Assembly: GCF_011761355.1 (NCBI RefSeq)
Contig: NZ_JAASRW010000006.1
Coordinates: forward strand, 1-64,000
DNA: 64,000 nt
Reading direction: 5' to 3'
Source: Paenibacillus lupini
Lineage (GTDB): Bacteria; Bacillota; Bacilli; Paenibacillales; Paenibacillaceae
In this document: in pieces, positions 17,859-26,546 of the stretch
How the letters are laid out: every line of letters starts with the position of its first letter
Position numbering within the stretch: position 1 is the first letter of the stretch
Position numbers and translations under genes: made by a program
Notes under the pieces: generated by a model
What the model was told of the DNA's origin: nothing
What the model saw: the letters and a program-made list of their open reading frames with translations, nothing else
The model's database searches: none

Positions 17859-17875
17859 TGTTAGGTAATATGACA
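17859..17875. promoter_or_regulatory. GlnR/TnrA-type box upstream of ureA
   Basis: On the minus strand TGTCATATTACCTAACA matches the consensus TGTNA-N7-TNACA at every fixed position. Its centre is about 52 bases upstream of the predicted start point, the spacing used by TnrA-activated promoters in B. subtilis. It implies nitrogen control of urease. Confidence 0.75.
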
Positions 17876-17978
17876 TATTGTTGAATGGTCACCTTGGTAC
17901 ATTTGACAATCTGGTGAATTCCTTACTTATATATGACATAATCATGTCGCTTTTGATAGAATTTTGTCAAAATATGAA

Positions 17979-18010
17979 AAAACCCGCGAGTTTGACCTCG
18001 CGGGTTTCGT
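17979..18010 (-). terminator. Terminator of the sugar ABC operon
   Basis: On the minus strand AAACCCGCGAG, TCAAA, CTCGCGGGTTT form a strong GC-rich stem followed by TTTC. It begins about 20 bases after the permease stop codon at 18027. Confidence 0.85.
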
Positions 18011-18026
18011 TTGTATTTTTATTAGA

Positions 18027-19043
18027 CTATTTCTTAGCTACATATTTGCGGATATCGAAGGCTACTGCAACAACGATAATTGCACCTTTGATAATCAACT
18101 GCCAGTAAGGGCTGATACCGATGAAAGTCAGACCGTAGTTGATAACGGTGAAGATCAATACACCAGCGATAACGCCTTTCACTCGGCCTACGCCGCCTGT
18201 TGTCGATACGCCGCCAACTACGCAGGCTGCGATCGCATCAAGCTCATACATGTTACCATAGTTGTTTGTCGCGCCGCCTGTACGCGCTGCTTCCAGAACA
18301 CCTGCCAGACCATACAAAGCGCCAGCAATACCATAGATCCACATCAAGCATTTTGCTACATTAATACCGGATACGTGAGCAGCATGAATGTTGCCGCCAA
18401 TCGCATACATGTTTTTACCAAGAGTTGTTTTATTGAAAGCAACCCATACGATGAACGCAACGAAGATTGCAATTAGTACAATGTAAGGCAAAGACCAGTC
18501 GCCATTACCGATTGCACCAGTACCTAAATCACTGAAGTCACTGCGAAGACCGCCGATAGGCTGCGATTGGTTAGGCTTCATATCGAAGTACAGCGAGTTC
18601 GCGCCGTACACGGCAACCATCGTACCAAGCGTTGCAATGAACGGAGGTACATTAAACTTCGCAACGATAACACCATTAATCAAACCAACAATCAGACCTA
18701 CAACGATTGCAACCAGGATTGGAAGAAACATTGGCAGATACGGCAGATCAGGGAAAAACTTATTCGCATATTCCGGGTTTTGAAGCATCGATGCGGATAC
18801 AACCGCCGTCAGACCCACAACGCGGCCGGCTGACAAGTCAGTCCCTGCAGTAATCAGGATGAACGCTGCACCAAGTGCGATAATCAATCGTGTCGACGAT
18901 TGGACGAGCATATCTCTAAATACGGTAACGGACAAGAAACTCGTGTCCATAATAGTAATAACAGCGATCAAAGCGATCAGCACGATCCAAATCGCGTTTT
19001 GTGAAAACATACTTTTAGCTCTTGAACCTCTTGTTGCTTCCAT
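18027..19043 (-). CDS. mglC: MglC-type sugar ABC transporter permease
   Basis: The 338-residue, highly hydrophobic protein has eight to ten membrane segments and the family signatures FILITAGTDLSAGRVVGLTAVVSA and IGGNIHAAHVSGINVAK. It resembles the MglC/RbsC permeases (CUT2 family), which act as a dimer with one double-ATPase subunit. The residues fit galactose/methyl-galactoside importers better than ribose ones, but sugar specificity cannot be proven here. The start lies behind AGGAGGACTAAC, 30 bases after mglA. Last gene of mglB-mglA-mglC. Confidence 0.92.
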   Translation of the reverse strand: MEATRGSRAKSMFSQNAIWIVLIALIAVITIMDTSFLSVTVFRDMLVQSSTRLIIALGAAFILITAGTDLSAGRVVGLTAVVSASMLQNPEYANKFFPDLPYLPMFLPILVAIVVGLIVGLINGVIVAKFNVPPFIATLGTMVAVYGANSLYFDMKPNQSQPIGGLRSDFSDLGTGAIGNGDWSLPYIVLIAIFVAFIVWVAFNKTTLGKNMYAIGGNIHAAHVSGINVAKCLMWIYGIAGALYGLAGVLEAARTGGATNNYGNMYELDAIAACVVGGVSTTGGVGRVKGVIAGVLIFTVINYGLTFIGISPYWQLIIKGAIIVVAVAFDIRKYVAKK

Positions 19044-19073
19044 GAGTGTTAGTCCTCCTTCAAATCCTCATCA

Positions 19074-20591
19074 TTAGCCTGTCTGTGCGGCCAATCTCAT
19101 AATACTTTGTTCTGTCGCATCCTTGCTGTCGAGGATACCGGTTGCACGGCCCTCGGACATAACCATAATCCGGTCCGACATACCAATGAGCTCAGGCATT
19201 TCAGACGAAATCATAATGATGCTCTTGCCTTGCTTAGCCAGATCAATAATGATCTGATAAATCTCATATTTCGCACCGATGTCGATACCACGTGTCGGCT
19301 CGTCCAACAGCAGAATGTCCGGATTCGTCAACAGCCAGCGTGCAAGAAGCACCTTCTGCTGGTTACCGCCCGACAGATTACGGATAAGCTGATTAACAGA
19401 CGGCGTTTTCGTTCTGAACTTCTCAACGCCTTTCTTCGCTTCATCACGCATCTTCGCTTCATTCAAGAAGCCCATCGGTCCTTTGTAAAGGCCGAGGTTG
19501 GCAATCGCTGTATTTTCCGTAATCGACAAGACTGGGAAAATACCGGTTACACGGCGTTCTTCCGTTAGAAGGGCAATCTTATGCTTCTTAGCATCGATTG
19601 GATTCTTCACTTTAATTTCCTTGCCGTCTTTGTGAATGACACCGGATTTCACCGAACGAAGTCCAAACAGCGCTTCAATCAATTCTGTACGCTGCGCACC
19701 TACAAGACCGCCTACGCCAAGAATCTCACCTTTGCGAAGCTCGAAGGAAACGTCTTTGAACGATTTAGGATTCGTTGAAGTGAGGCCCTCTACTTTGAGC
19801 ATTACTTCTCCTGGCACGTTAGTACGCTCAGGGTAACGATCGGACAAATCACGGCCAACCATACGCTGAATGATCATGTCGATCGTCAGTTCAGGAGACG
19901 GCCATGTCCCGATGTATTTACCATCACGCATGATCGTTACATCATCGGAAATACGCAAAATCTCTTCCATTTTGTGCGAAATATAAATGATGGCTACGCC
20001 GCGTGCACGCAGCTTGTTAATAATCGCAAACAAATGTTCAACCTCATTGCCTGTGAGCGATGAAGTAGGCTCATCCATGACGATTATATTCGAGTTGAAC
20101 GATACAGCCTTCGCAATTTCAAGGGATTGAATTTTGGACACCGACAATTCGCCGACCAGTTGGTTCGGATCAATGTCCATGTTCAAATCTTCAAACAATG
20201 CGATGGTGTCTTTATACATCTTTTTATGGTCTATGAACCGAAACGGGGCTACGCCCATCATCGGAAATCTGCCAAGCCAAATGTTCTCCATCACGCTGCG
20301 CTGAGGCACTGGATGAAGCTCCTGATGAATCATTGATACGCCGCTGTTAAGAGCGTCTTTTGAGTTTTTTATGTCTGCCTTTTGTCCATTTAAGTAAATC
20401 TCGCCTGCATCCGGATGATAAATCCCGAACAAGCATTTCATCAGTGTTGATTTGCCGGCACCATTCTCACCCATCAAGGCGTGTACCGTACCCGGACGAA
20501 CTTTAAGCGTTACATCATCAAGTGCTTTAACACCAGGGAAAGTCTTAGTAATATTGTTCATCTCAAGCAAATAAGGATGCTGCTCTGCCAT
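19074..20591 (-). CDS. mglA: MglA-type sugar ABC transporter, double ATP-binding subunit
   Basis: The 505-residue protein has two nucleotide-binding domains in one chain, typical of CUT2 sugar importers. The first has Walker A GENGAGKST (residues 41-49) and Walker B IIVMDEPTS. The second has a degenerate Walker A region (GVGGLVGAQRTEL), signature LSGGNQQK and Walker B ILLLDEPTRGID, as usual in MglA/RbsA. ATG 20591 has AAAGGAGGC at good spacing; the open frame continues upstream but without a site. A terminator-like hairpin lies between mglB and this gene. Confidence 0.94.
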   Translation of the reverse strand: MAEQHPYLLEMNNITKTFPGVKALDDVTLKVRPGTVHALMGENGAGKSTLMKCLFGIYHPDAGEIYLNGQKADIKNSKDALNSGVSMIHQELHPVPQRSVMENIWLGRFPMMGVAPFRFIDHKKMYKDTIALFEDLNMDIDPNQLVGELSVSKIQSLEIAKAVSFNSNIIVMDEPTSSLTGNEVEHLFAIINKLRARGVAIIYISHKMEEILRISDDVTIMRDGKYIGTWPSPELTIDMIIQRMVGRDLSDRYPERTNVPGEVMLKVEGLTSTNPKSFKDVSFELRKGEILGVGGLVGAQRTELIEALFGLRSVKSGVIHKDGKEIKVKNPIDAKKHKIALLTEERRVTGIFPVLSITENTAIANLGLYKGPMGFLNEAKMRDEAKKGVEKFRTKTPSVNQLIRNLSGGNQQKVLLARWLLTNPDILLLDEPTRGIDIGAKYEIYQIIIDLAKQGKSIIMISSEMPELIGMSDRIMVMSEGRATGILDSKDATEQSIMRLAAQTG

Positions 20592-20635
20592 TAATATAGC
20601 CTCCTTTAATCCGGCTCCCATCCAAGAAGCAAGGT

Positions 20636-20690
20636 ACAAAAAAACAGGGGGACAACGGAAGTGCTGTCGTCGCTCCCTGTTCTTCGTTAT
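20636..20690 (-). terminator. Intercistronic terminator/attenuator between mglB and mglA
   Basis: On the minus strand AACAGGGAG and CCCCCTGTT pair around an inner arm and are followed by TTTTTT. Placed after the binding-protein gene, it would let mglB be made in excess over the transporter subunits, a common arrangement. Confidence 0.65.
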
Positions 20691-20780
20691 TTTTTATTTT
20701 TAAGTTGCTTAATTAAGTTGCGCGAATTACTTCGCTTATTTTGCGCTTTAGCGACAAAATCAGTTTGTATTAAATTAAAC

Positions 20781-21797
20781 TTATTTTGCGCTTTCTTGCG
20801 TTACCTTTTGGTATGGAATCCAAACATATTTGCCGTCTGTGATGTCATAGCCAGTGTTTTCTTTTGTAGGAGTCTCGCCAGCTGCCAGAACTTTCATCAG
20901 CATAACTGTTGCTTTACCTTGGTTGTCAGCATCGTTCAGAACAGTACCAAGCATTGTGCCGTCTTTCAGAGCTTGCATAGCAGGGTCAGTTGCATCAACG
21001 CCTACAACCGGCATTTTCTTGTCGCCTTTGAAGTAGCCTTGTGCTTTCAGAGCTTCGATAGCGCCGAGTGCCATGTCATCATTGTTTGCGAGAACGGCTT
21101 CGATTTTATCACCATGGGAACCAAGGAAGGCAGCCATTTTCTCTTGGCCTTTTACGCGATCCCACATAGCTGTATCTTCAGCCAGCTTTTGAACTTTAAT
21201 GCCAGCGTCTTCGATCGCTTGAACGGAGAACTTCGTGCGAAGCTCAGCATCTTGGTGACCCGGCTCGCCTTTCAACATTACGTATTGCAGTACGCCGTCG
21301 CCGTTTTTGTCAGCTTCAGGATGAGCTTTCCAGTAGTCAGCTACGATTTCGCCTTCCATTGTGCCGGATTCTTCTGCTTTCGCACCTACGAAGAATGCTT
21401 TATCCCATTTCGCAAGGTCATCAGCCAAAGGCTCACGGTTGATGAATACAACTGGAATGTCAGCTTTTTGGGCTTTATCGATAATAACGCCTGCTGCCGT
21501 ACGGTCAACCGGGTTAATCGCCATCGCTTTAACTTTTTTCGTAATAAACAAGTCAACTTTATCGTTTTGTGTCGGTTGGGAGTTTTGGCTGTCTACGATA
21601 TCAACCTTAACATTGCCTTCAGCCGCTTTGCTGATGGAGTTCCGAACGCCGCTCATAAACGTATCGTCGAATTTGTAAATCGCTACGCCTGTTTTAGGAA
21701 GGCTTCCACCTGTGGAACCGCCGTTATCCGAGTTCGAGCAACCTGCTGCTGTAAGTGCTACTGCTCCCGCAACTAGAGCTACTGTCCATTTTTTCAT
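20781..21797 (-). CDS. mglB: MglB-type galactose/glucose-binding lipoprotein
   Basis: The 338-residue product is a type I periplasmic-binding protein carried as a lipoprotein. The lipobox LTAAGC gives C20 as the modified cysteine, followed by a Ser/Gly/Asn linker. Body motifs include VVFINREPLADDLAKWDKAFFVGAK-type sugar contacts (N-R near residue 140), EAVLANNDDMALGAIEAL and VVGVDATDPAMQAL, as in galactose-binding MglB proteins. The start behind GGGGGG (21797) gives the signal peptide directly. It is first in mglBAC and downstream of a paired operator-like repeat. Confidence 0.93.
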   Translation of the reverse strand: MKKWTVALVAGAVALTAAGCSNSDNGGSTGGSLPKTGVAIYKFDDTFMSGVRNSISKAAEGNVKVDIVDSQNSQPTQNDKVDLFITKKVKAMAINPVDRTAAGVIIDKAQKADIPVVFINREPLADDLAKWDKAFFVGAKAEESGTMEGEIVADYWKAHPEADKNGDGVLQYVMLKGEPGHQDAELRTKFSVQAIEDAGIKVQKLAEDTAMWDRVKGQEKMAAFLGSHGDKIEAVLANNDDMALGAIEALKAQGYFKGDKKMPVVGVDATDPAMQALKDGTMLGTVLNDADNQGKATVMLMKVLAAGETPTKENTGYDITDGKYVWIPYQKVTQESAK

Positions 21798-21864
21798 CTC
21801 TGTATTACCCCCCGAGTGAATTAAGTAATGCGAGCTTGCCGTTTGACTTGCTTGCTGCATCCTT

Positions 21865-21893
21865 ATTATGTCGAAATTTGAAATGGATTCGAA
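21865..21893 (-). promoter_or_regulatory. Candidate mglB promoter with weak -35
   Basis: On the minus strand CATAAT (21870-21865) is a fair -10, and the hexamer 17 bases upstream is TTCGAA, a poor -35. A paired direct repeat abuts the -35 side, as expected for activation by an AraC-type protein. Confidence 0.45.
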
Positions 21894-21895
21894 TC

Positions 21896-21929
21896 TAATA
21901 TTCTCATCTTTTTTATTAATATTCTCATC
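21896..21929. promoter_or_regulatory. Paired direct repeat, candidate AraC-type operator
   Basis: TAATATTCTCATC occurs at 21896-21908 and again at 21917-21929, an exact 13-bp repeat at a 21-bp period, or two helical turns on the same DNA face. It is in the gap between the sensor operon and mglB, beside the weak mglB -35. The neighbouring YesN-type regulator is the obvious candidate to bind it. Confidence 0.6.
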
Positions 21930-21938
21930 ACTTTCATA

Positions 21939-22922
21939 TTACTGAACGACAGGGAATAGCAGCTTCTGGTTATCCTTCCAGAACATGTTTTTCTTGTCGA
22001 TCAGTTTCCGCTCAATTTCAACCCGGGAAGGGACTTTATGCCCAAGCGCTGCTTCCATTGCGTATTTGATACCTAGATAACCCATGCTGAACGGATTTTG
22101 AACAATCAGCTTTTGCAGTTGGTTGTCCTGCATCATCTCGAGCAGTTCCGGCGAGCTGTCAAAACCAATCAGCTTGATCCGTTCGCCAGCCTGTTCTTTC
22201 TTAAGCTCCATTGCCGCCCCAATCGAGGATACGATGTTAATGGCAACAATGCCGTCAAGCTTTTGCTCTTGAAGCTCCTTGCTGACTGAAGCACTGCAGC
22301 TGTCATGATCACCCGAGCACATCACCCGGTCTACGAGATGGATATCTGGATGGTTAGCCGCAGCGTCCCGGATGCCTTGTTCCCGGAGCCTGCCATTAAT
22401 ACCCGCAGCCGTATGTGTCACAATGGCTATATCCCCTTGCCCATCAAGCTGATTGGCCAGCTCGTCGAGTGCCTCTTTTCCCGCCGTGTAGTTATCCATT
22501 CCGATATAAGATTTTGTTTTCCCTGATGTGAGTATGCTGTCGATTGCAATAACAGGAATATGCCGATCCGCAGCTGCTTTCAAAAACGGACCAAACGACT
22601 CATCATCACTCGCCGCTAGTACAATTGCATCCGGTTTTGTCTCCAAGGACTGCATCGCAGCTTGAAGCTGACCTTCTATATCGCCCTGATCGTAAGAATT
22701 GGTTACATACATCGTAATACCAAATTCCTTCACAGCTGCTTGTGCCCCCATGGCCACGTTCTGCCAATAATCACCTTCGTTAGACCGCAAAATAACTTGA
22801 ATGGTCATATCCGAAGTTCTCGATTTCCGCTCCAGAAAACCTGGATTAAAGGCGGATAGAAGCAGAACAGCTGCCGTAACAAAAATCAGGATGCTTATAA
22901 TAACCCTTCGTCTCCGGTTCAT
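21939..22922 (-). CDS. Membrane-anchored sugar-binding sensor protein
   Basis: The 327-residue protein is a type I periplasmic-binding-protein fold (TIQVILRSNEGDYWQNVAMGA; VIAIDSILTSGKTKSYIGMDN) with an uncleaved N-terminal membrane anchor after MNRRRR rather than a lipobox. It overlaps the kinase gene by 4 bases and is read with it and the response regulator. Such binding proteins present sugar to a partner LytS/YesM-type kinase (as in XylFII-LytS of clostridia). It therefore probably serves sensing and not transport. The similarity to the nearby MglB suggests the same or a related sugar. Confidence 0.82.
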   Translation of the reverse strand: MNRRRRVIISILIFVTAAVLLLSAFNPGFLERKSRTSDMTIQVILRSNEGDYWQNVAMGAQAAVKEFGITMYVTNSYDQGDIEGQLQAAMQSLETKPDAIVLAASDDESFGPFLKAAADRHIPVIAIDSILTSGKTKSYIGMDNYTAGKEALDELANQLDGQGDIAIVTHTAAGINGRLREQGIRDAAANHPDIHLVDRVMCSGDHDSCSASVSKELQEQKLDGIVAINIVSSIGAAMELKKEQAGERIKLIGFDSSPELLEMMQDNQLQKLIVQNPFSMGYLGIKYAMEAALGHKVPSRVEIERKLIDKKNMFWKDNQKLLFPVVQ

Positions 22923-24673
22923 TCTGCCTGATCCCTCCCTTCAGCCTGCTCCAGTTCCATAGCCGGGAATCGGATCGTTACCATTGTTCCTTCCTCAAGT
23001 TCGCTGTCGAAATGCAGGCCATACGTCTGTCCATAAAATAATCGGATCCGCTCCTGCACGTTCGTCACGCCTACTCCTGAACCTTTTGAACTAGTGACTT
23101 GGCCTGTCATTACCTGATTAAGCCGTTCCTCACTCATCCCAAGTCCGTCATCACTTACTTCAATAACAATGTCTTGACCATCAAGCTTGACCTTCACCTT
23201 AATATGGCCTTTATCAACAGAAGGCTCAATGCCATGTACAAGAGCGTTCTCAATTAAAGGCTGGATGATCAGCTTGAGGGTTGCATAATTCAAGACAGCC
23301 TCATCCGCCTCAATCGAATAATCAAATTTATTCTTGAACCTCATTTGCTGAATAACGAGGTAATTTCGTGCATGCTCAAGTTCATCAGCTATCGTAATAA
23401 CACTTTTGCCTTTGCCAAGGCTGATTCTGAACAGCCTGGACAACGAAGTAATCATCGTTGTTACTTCTTCGTTCTTGTTCATCCCGACCATTCGAACGAC
23501 CGAATTGAGTGTGTTGTACAGAAAATGTGGATTGATTTGGGCCTGAAGCGCTTCAAGCTCATACTTCCGTTTGCTCTCCTGCTCTGTAACGATCTGTCTC
23601 ATGAGCTTCTTAATTGTGCCAATCATAATATTAAAGCGGTCAGCCAGCTGCCATACTTCTAATGGACCTTCGCCAATCGCTGTTTGTTCGAAATTGCCAT
23701 GCTCCACATTTTTCATCGACAGCTCCAATTGTTTAATTGGCCTCGAAATACGCCTTGAAACTATGCTGGACAACAGCACAACGATAAGGATTAAAGCAAG
23801 AAGAAGCTGAAACATAGACCGATTCAGCTCCGAAATAGACGTCATGGCTTCATTTTTGTAAGACACCCCTACAACCTTCCAACCTACATTGCCAATCGTC
23901 TGCACACTTATGATTTTCGTATCATCCGCGGTTCGGTCGATAAAGCTGCCGTATGTATGCTTCAAGGCAAGCTCAACATTCTCATCCTTTAATCCCGCAT
24001 AGATGAGCTGCAGCTGCGGGTGATAAACAATATTGCCTGCCGATTCATCCAGGATATAGACATAACCCTTTTCACCCAGGCTGACCCGATCCGATAATTC
24101 ATCAATTGTGTTAAAGTTCACATCAAGAAGCAGTACCCCTTGGATGGACTTGCCATTATGATTAATGGTAATACTCTTGCTCAGTGAGACGACCCAGCGG
24201 AACTGCTCCTTATATAAATTCTGCACATGCGGCAGCGAGATCGACAGATGACCTGGGGTATCCAGCGCACTTTGGAACCAGCCTTCGGATCTTACATCCA
24301 GCGCCTGCTTCATCGCGACATTCGGTAAATCCATCACAAGCTGCCCTTTCTCATCAAATAAGGCAAGTGATACCGTATCTGCACGGGTAGACATCATCGT
24401 CTCTAATTGACGTCGTATAGTCTCCGAATCCACATCTCCACTCAGGCTGATCGTATGGTACATCATATTGAACAAATCTGCGGTTGCCTGCACATTATTT
24501 TCAAGACTATAACTAACTTGATCAACAATCTGCTGAGAGTTACGGAAGGCATTCTCCTCAGCAGTTGTTGCGAAACGGCCGTATAACACAGTACTTACAA
24601 CGATAATGATGAAGACCGAGAACAAGATGATGGAAACAGACAAAATGTATTGAATACTCTTGCCGCGCATCAT
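22919..24673 (-). CDS. YesM-type sensor histidine kinase
   Basis: The 584-residue kinase has two membrane segments (about residues 10-30 and 290-310) flanking an extracellular Cache-like sensor. A HAMP domain follows, then a His_kinase/LytS-type phosphoacceptor region with the histidine in QAQINPHFLYNTLNS, and an ATPase domain with N-box LIENALVHGIEP and G-box DDGLGMS. This class pairs with AraC-type response regulators in bacilli. It overlaps both neighbours by 4 bases (ATGA), so all three are one translation unit. Confidence 0.93.
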   Translation of the reverse strand: MMRGKSIQYILSVSIILFSVFIIIVVSTVLYGRFATTAEENAFRNSQQIVDQVSYSLENNVQATADLFNMMYHTISLSGDVDSETIRRQLETMMSTRADTVSLALFDEKGQLVMDLPNVAMKQALDVRSEGWFQSALDTPGHLSISLPHVQNLYKEQFRWVVSLSKSITINHNGKSIQGVLLLDVNFNTIDELSDRVSLGEKGYVYILDESAGNIVYHPQLQLIYAGLKDENVELALKHTYGSFIDRTADDTKIISVQTIGNVGWKVVGVSYKNEAMTSISELNRSMFQLLLALILIVVLLSSIVSRRISRPIKQLELSMKNVEHGNFEQTAIGEGPLEVWQLADRFNIMIGTIKKLMRQIVTEQESKRKYELEALQAQINPHFLYNTLNSVVRMVGMNKNEEVTTMITSLSRLFRISLGKGKSVITIADELEHARNYLVIQQMRFKNKFDYSIEADEAVLNYATLKLIIQPLIENALVHGIEPSVDKGHIKVKVKLDGQDIVIEVSDDGLGMSEERLNQVMTGQVTSSKGSGVGVTNVQERIRLFYGQTYGLHFDSELEEGTMVTIRFPAMELEQAEGRDQAE

Positions 24674-26316
24674 TTGGATGACTCCGAAAGGGCGTTACGA
24701 TACTCTTTGGCAGATACACCTTCATATTTCTTGAAACAGAGGCTGAAATAATTCGGATCGGCAAAGCCAACCTTATCCGCAATCTCGAAGGTCTTCATTT
24801 CCGTTGTCCGCAAATATTCTTTCGCTGCCTCCATCCTTAGCTGCAGCAGATAAGCACCGTAGGTCAACTTCACTTCTTTCTTGAACAAACTGCTGAAGTA
24901 TCCCGTGCTAATGTGCAGATGTGCGCAAACAACAGCAATCGACAGCTCCTGGTCGCCAAAATGGGTCTTCGTGTATTGAATCGCTTCTTCAACGATATGT
25001 TTGTACGAGCTTTGCCTGCGGCTTACAATCCGGCTGCGTACTTTTCCGCATAAGTCAGTAAACCATGCTTTGGTTTCATTCAGCGTATTCAACTTTTGAT
25101 ACTGATTGAGTATACCTGCTCCTCCTGCAAAAATAGGGTCAGTTCCGTCATCTATCATCTTGGATAACTTAATGATGGCCGTTACCATCTCCAGTAAATA
25201 ATGCTGAAAGTCATGTACGGGAGCCTGCACCCGTGAGATGTTGTCAAACAGCTCATCAATAACATCCGACAGCTCTTGCTCTGTCCCAAGCTTGATGGAG
25301 CGGACCAGGTTCTGCTCCTTCCACTCATCGAAGATCAGCTTTTCCTGTACACGCTCTTCCATATCATCAATGCAAATAATTTGGTTCATGCCAAGAATAC
25401 GCCGGTAATCAAGCGCTGACTCAGCCGCTTCATACGAATATTTCAAGCTGCGGATATCCTGCGTAATCGTACCAACTCCAATCATGATCGGGAGCTTTAA
25501 AAACTTTTCTATACTTTGCAAAATTTCTTTCAAAGCATTCTGAGTCGTTTCCATGACCAATTCGCCATTCGCATCAGGGCTTACGGTAAACAGGACAACT
25601 TGATCCTGATGAATAAATACTTTACCAAGCTTATCCCTCATCCATATTTCACTAGCTATATTTGTGATTGAAAACAGCTTCAGGTCTAGATCCTTTATCG
25701 AGGAAACAACATGATGCGGATCCTCCCCCTCTTCAGGCTTGTCCGAATGAATCACCGAAATAATAGATACAAGATAACCTTCGCCTTCCAGCTCCATACC
25801 GTATTTGTCCGCTTTCTCACGGATGGCTGCTATCGATTGATGGCGAGTTATTAAAGAGGACAGAAATTTCTCACGAACGATTGGCAGCGTTGTACGGTAA
25901 TGCTCCTGCAAGAGCTCGATGTTATTACGCATCTTCCTCTCTTCATCCATTCTGCGTTTCACTTCCAGAACCGTCTCCGTTAATTGCTGACCCGAGAACG
26001 GCTTAAGCACATAAGCTTCTACCTGAAGATTAATGGCTTGCTTTGCATATTCAAACTCATCATGCCCCGTTAAAATAACAACTCGGGTGATTGGATACAT
26101 TTTTTTCACCCAGTCCGACAGCTCGAGTCCATTCATATAGGGCATGCTAATATCGGTTATGAGCACATCGGGCTCCATTTTCTCAACTAACTCCATCGCT
26201 TCCTTGCCGTTACCGGCTGTCTTCACTTCAGAGAAGCCGCAGCTTTCCCAATCGATCTCCATCATGAGACCTTCTGTTACTTCCGGTTCATCATCGACGA
26301 GCAGCAATTTATACAT
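24670..26316 (-). CDS. YesN-type AraC-family response regulator
   Basis: The 548-residue regulator has a receiver domain (acidic pair D8-D9, phosphoacceptor D55 in LITDISMP, K at about residue 104 in YVLKPFS). A long middle region follows, and then a C-terminal AraC helix-turn-helix pair at about residues 440-540 (IAVVCAHLHISTGYFSSLFKKE; IADKVGFADPNYFSLCFKKYEGVS). It is the first gene of the sensor operon and probably activates mglBAC through the paired repeats at 21896-21929. It could also control itself. Confidence 0.93.
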   Translation of the reverse strand: MYKLLLVDDEPEVTEGLMMEIDWESCGFSEVKTAGNGKEAMELVEKMEPDVLITDISMPYMNGLELSDWVKKMYPITRVVILTGHDEFEYAKQAINLQVEAYVLKPFSGQQLTETVLEVKRRMDEERKMRNNIELLQEHYRTTLPIVREKFLSSLITRHQSIAAIREKADKYGMELEGEGYLVSIISVIHSDKPEEGEDPHHVVSSIKDLDLKLFSITNIASEIWMRDKLGKVFIHQDQVVLFTVSPDANGELVMETTQNALKEILQSIEKFLKLPIMIGVGTITQDIRSLKYSYEAAESALDYRRILGMNQIICIDDMEERVQEKLIFDEWKEQNLVRSIKLGTEQELSDVIDELFDNISRVQAPVHDFQHYLLEMVTAIIKLSKMIDDGTDPIFAGGAGILNQYQKLNTLNETKAWFTDLCGKVRSRIVSRRQSSYKHIVEEAIQYTKTHFGDQELSIAVVCAHLHISTGYFSSLFKKEVKLTYGAYLLQLRMEAAKEYLRTTEMKTFEIADKVGFADPNYFSLCFKKYEGVSAKEYRNALSESSK

Positions 26317-26546
26317 GATGTGTTGATTCCTCCTTCATAAAACCGCAGTACTCATTTTGCCACAAATAGTTAGCCGATAATAAAAAAATGTCGAAAAATG
26401 TAGACAACATGGGCGTAAAGACCATAATAAGCGCAATTTACGCTGTTTTACAAGCATTTACGGCACTTCCCGCCTCCTGCTCCGGTAGCCAACGTTTGTC
26501 CGATATGTTAAACTCAAAGGTATGACATTACATGGGAGGGACTAGC

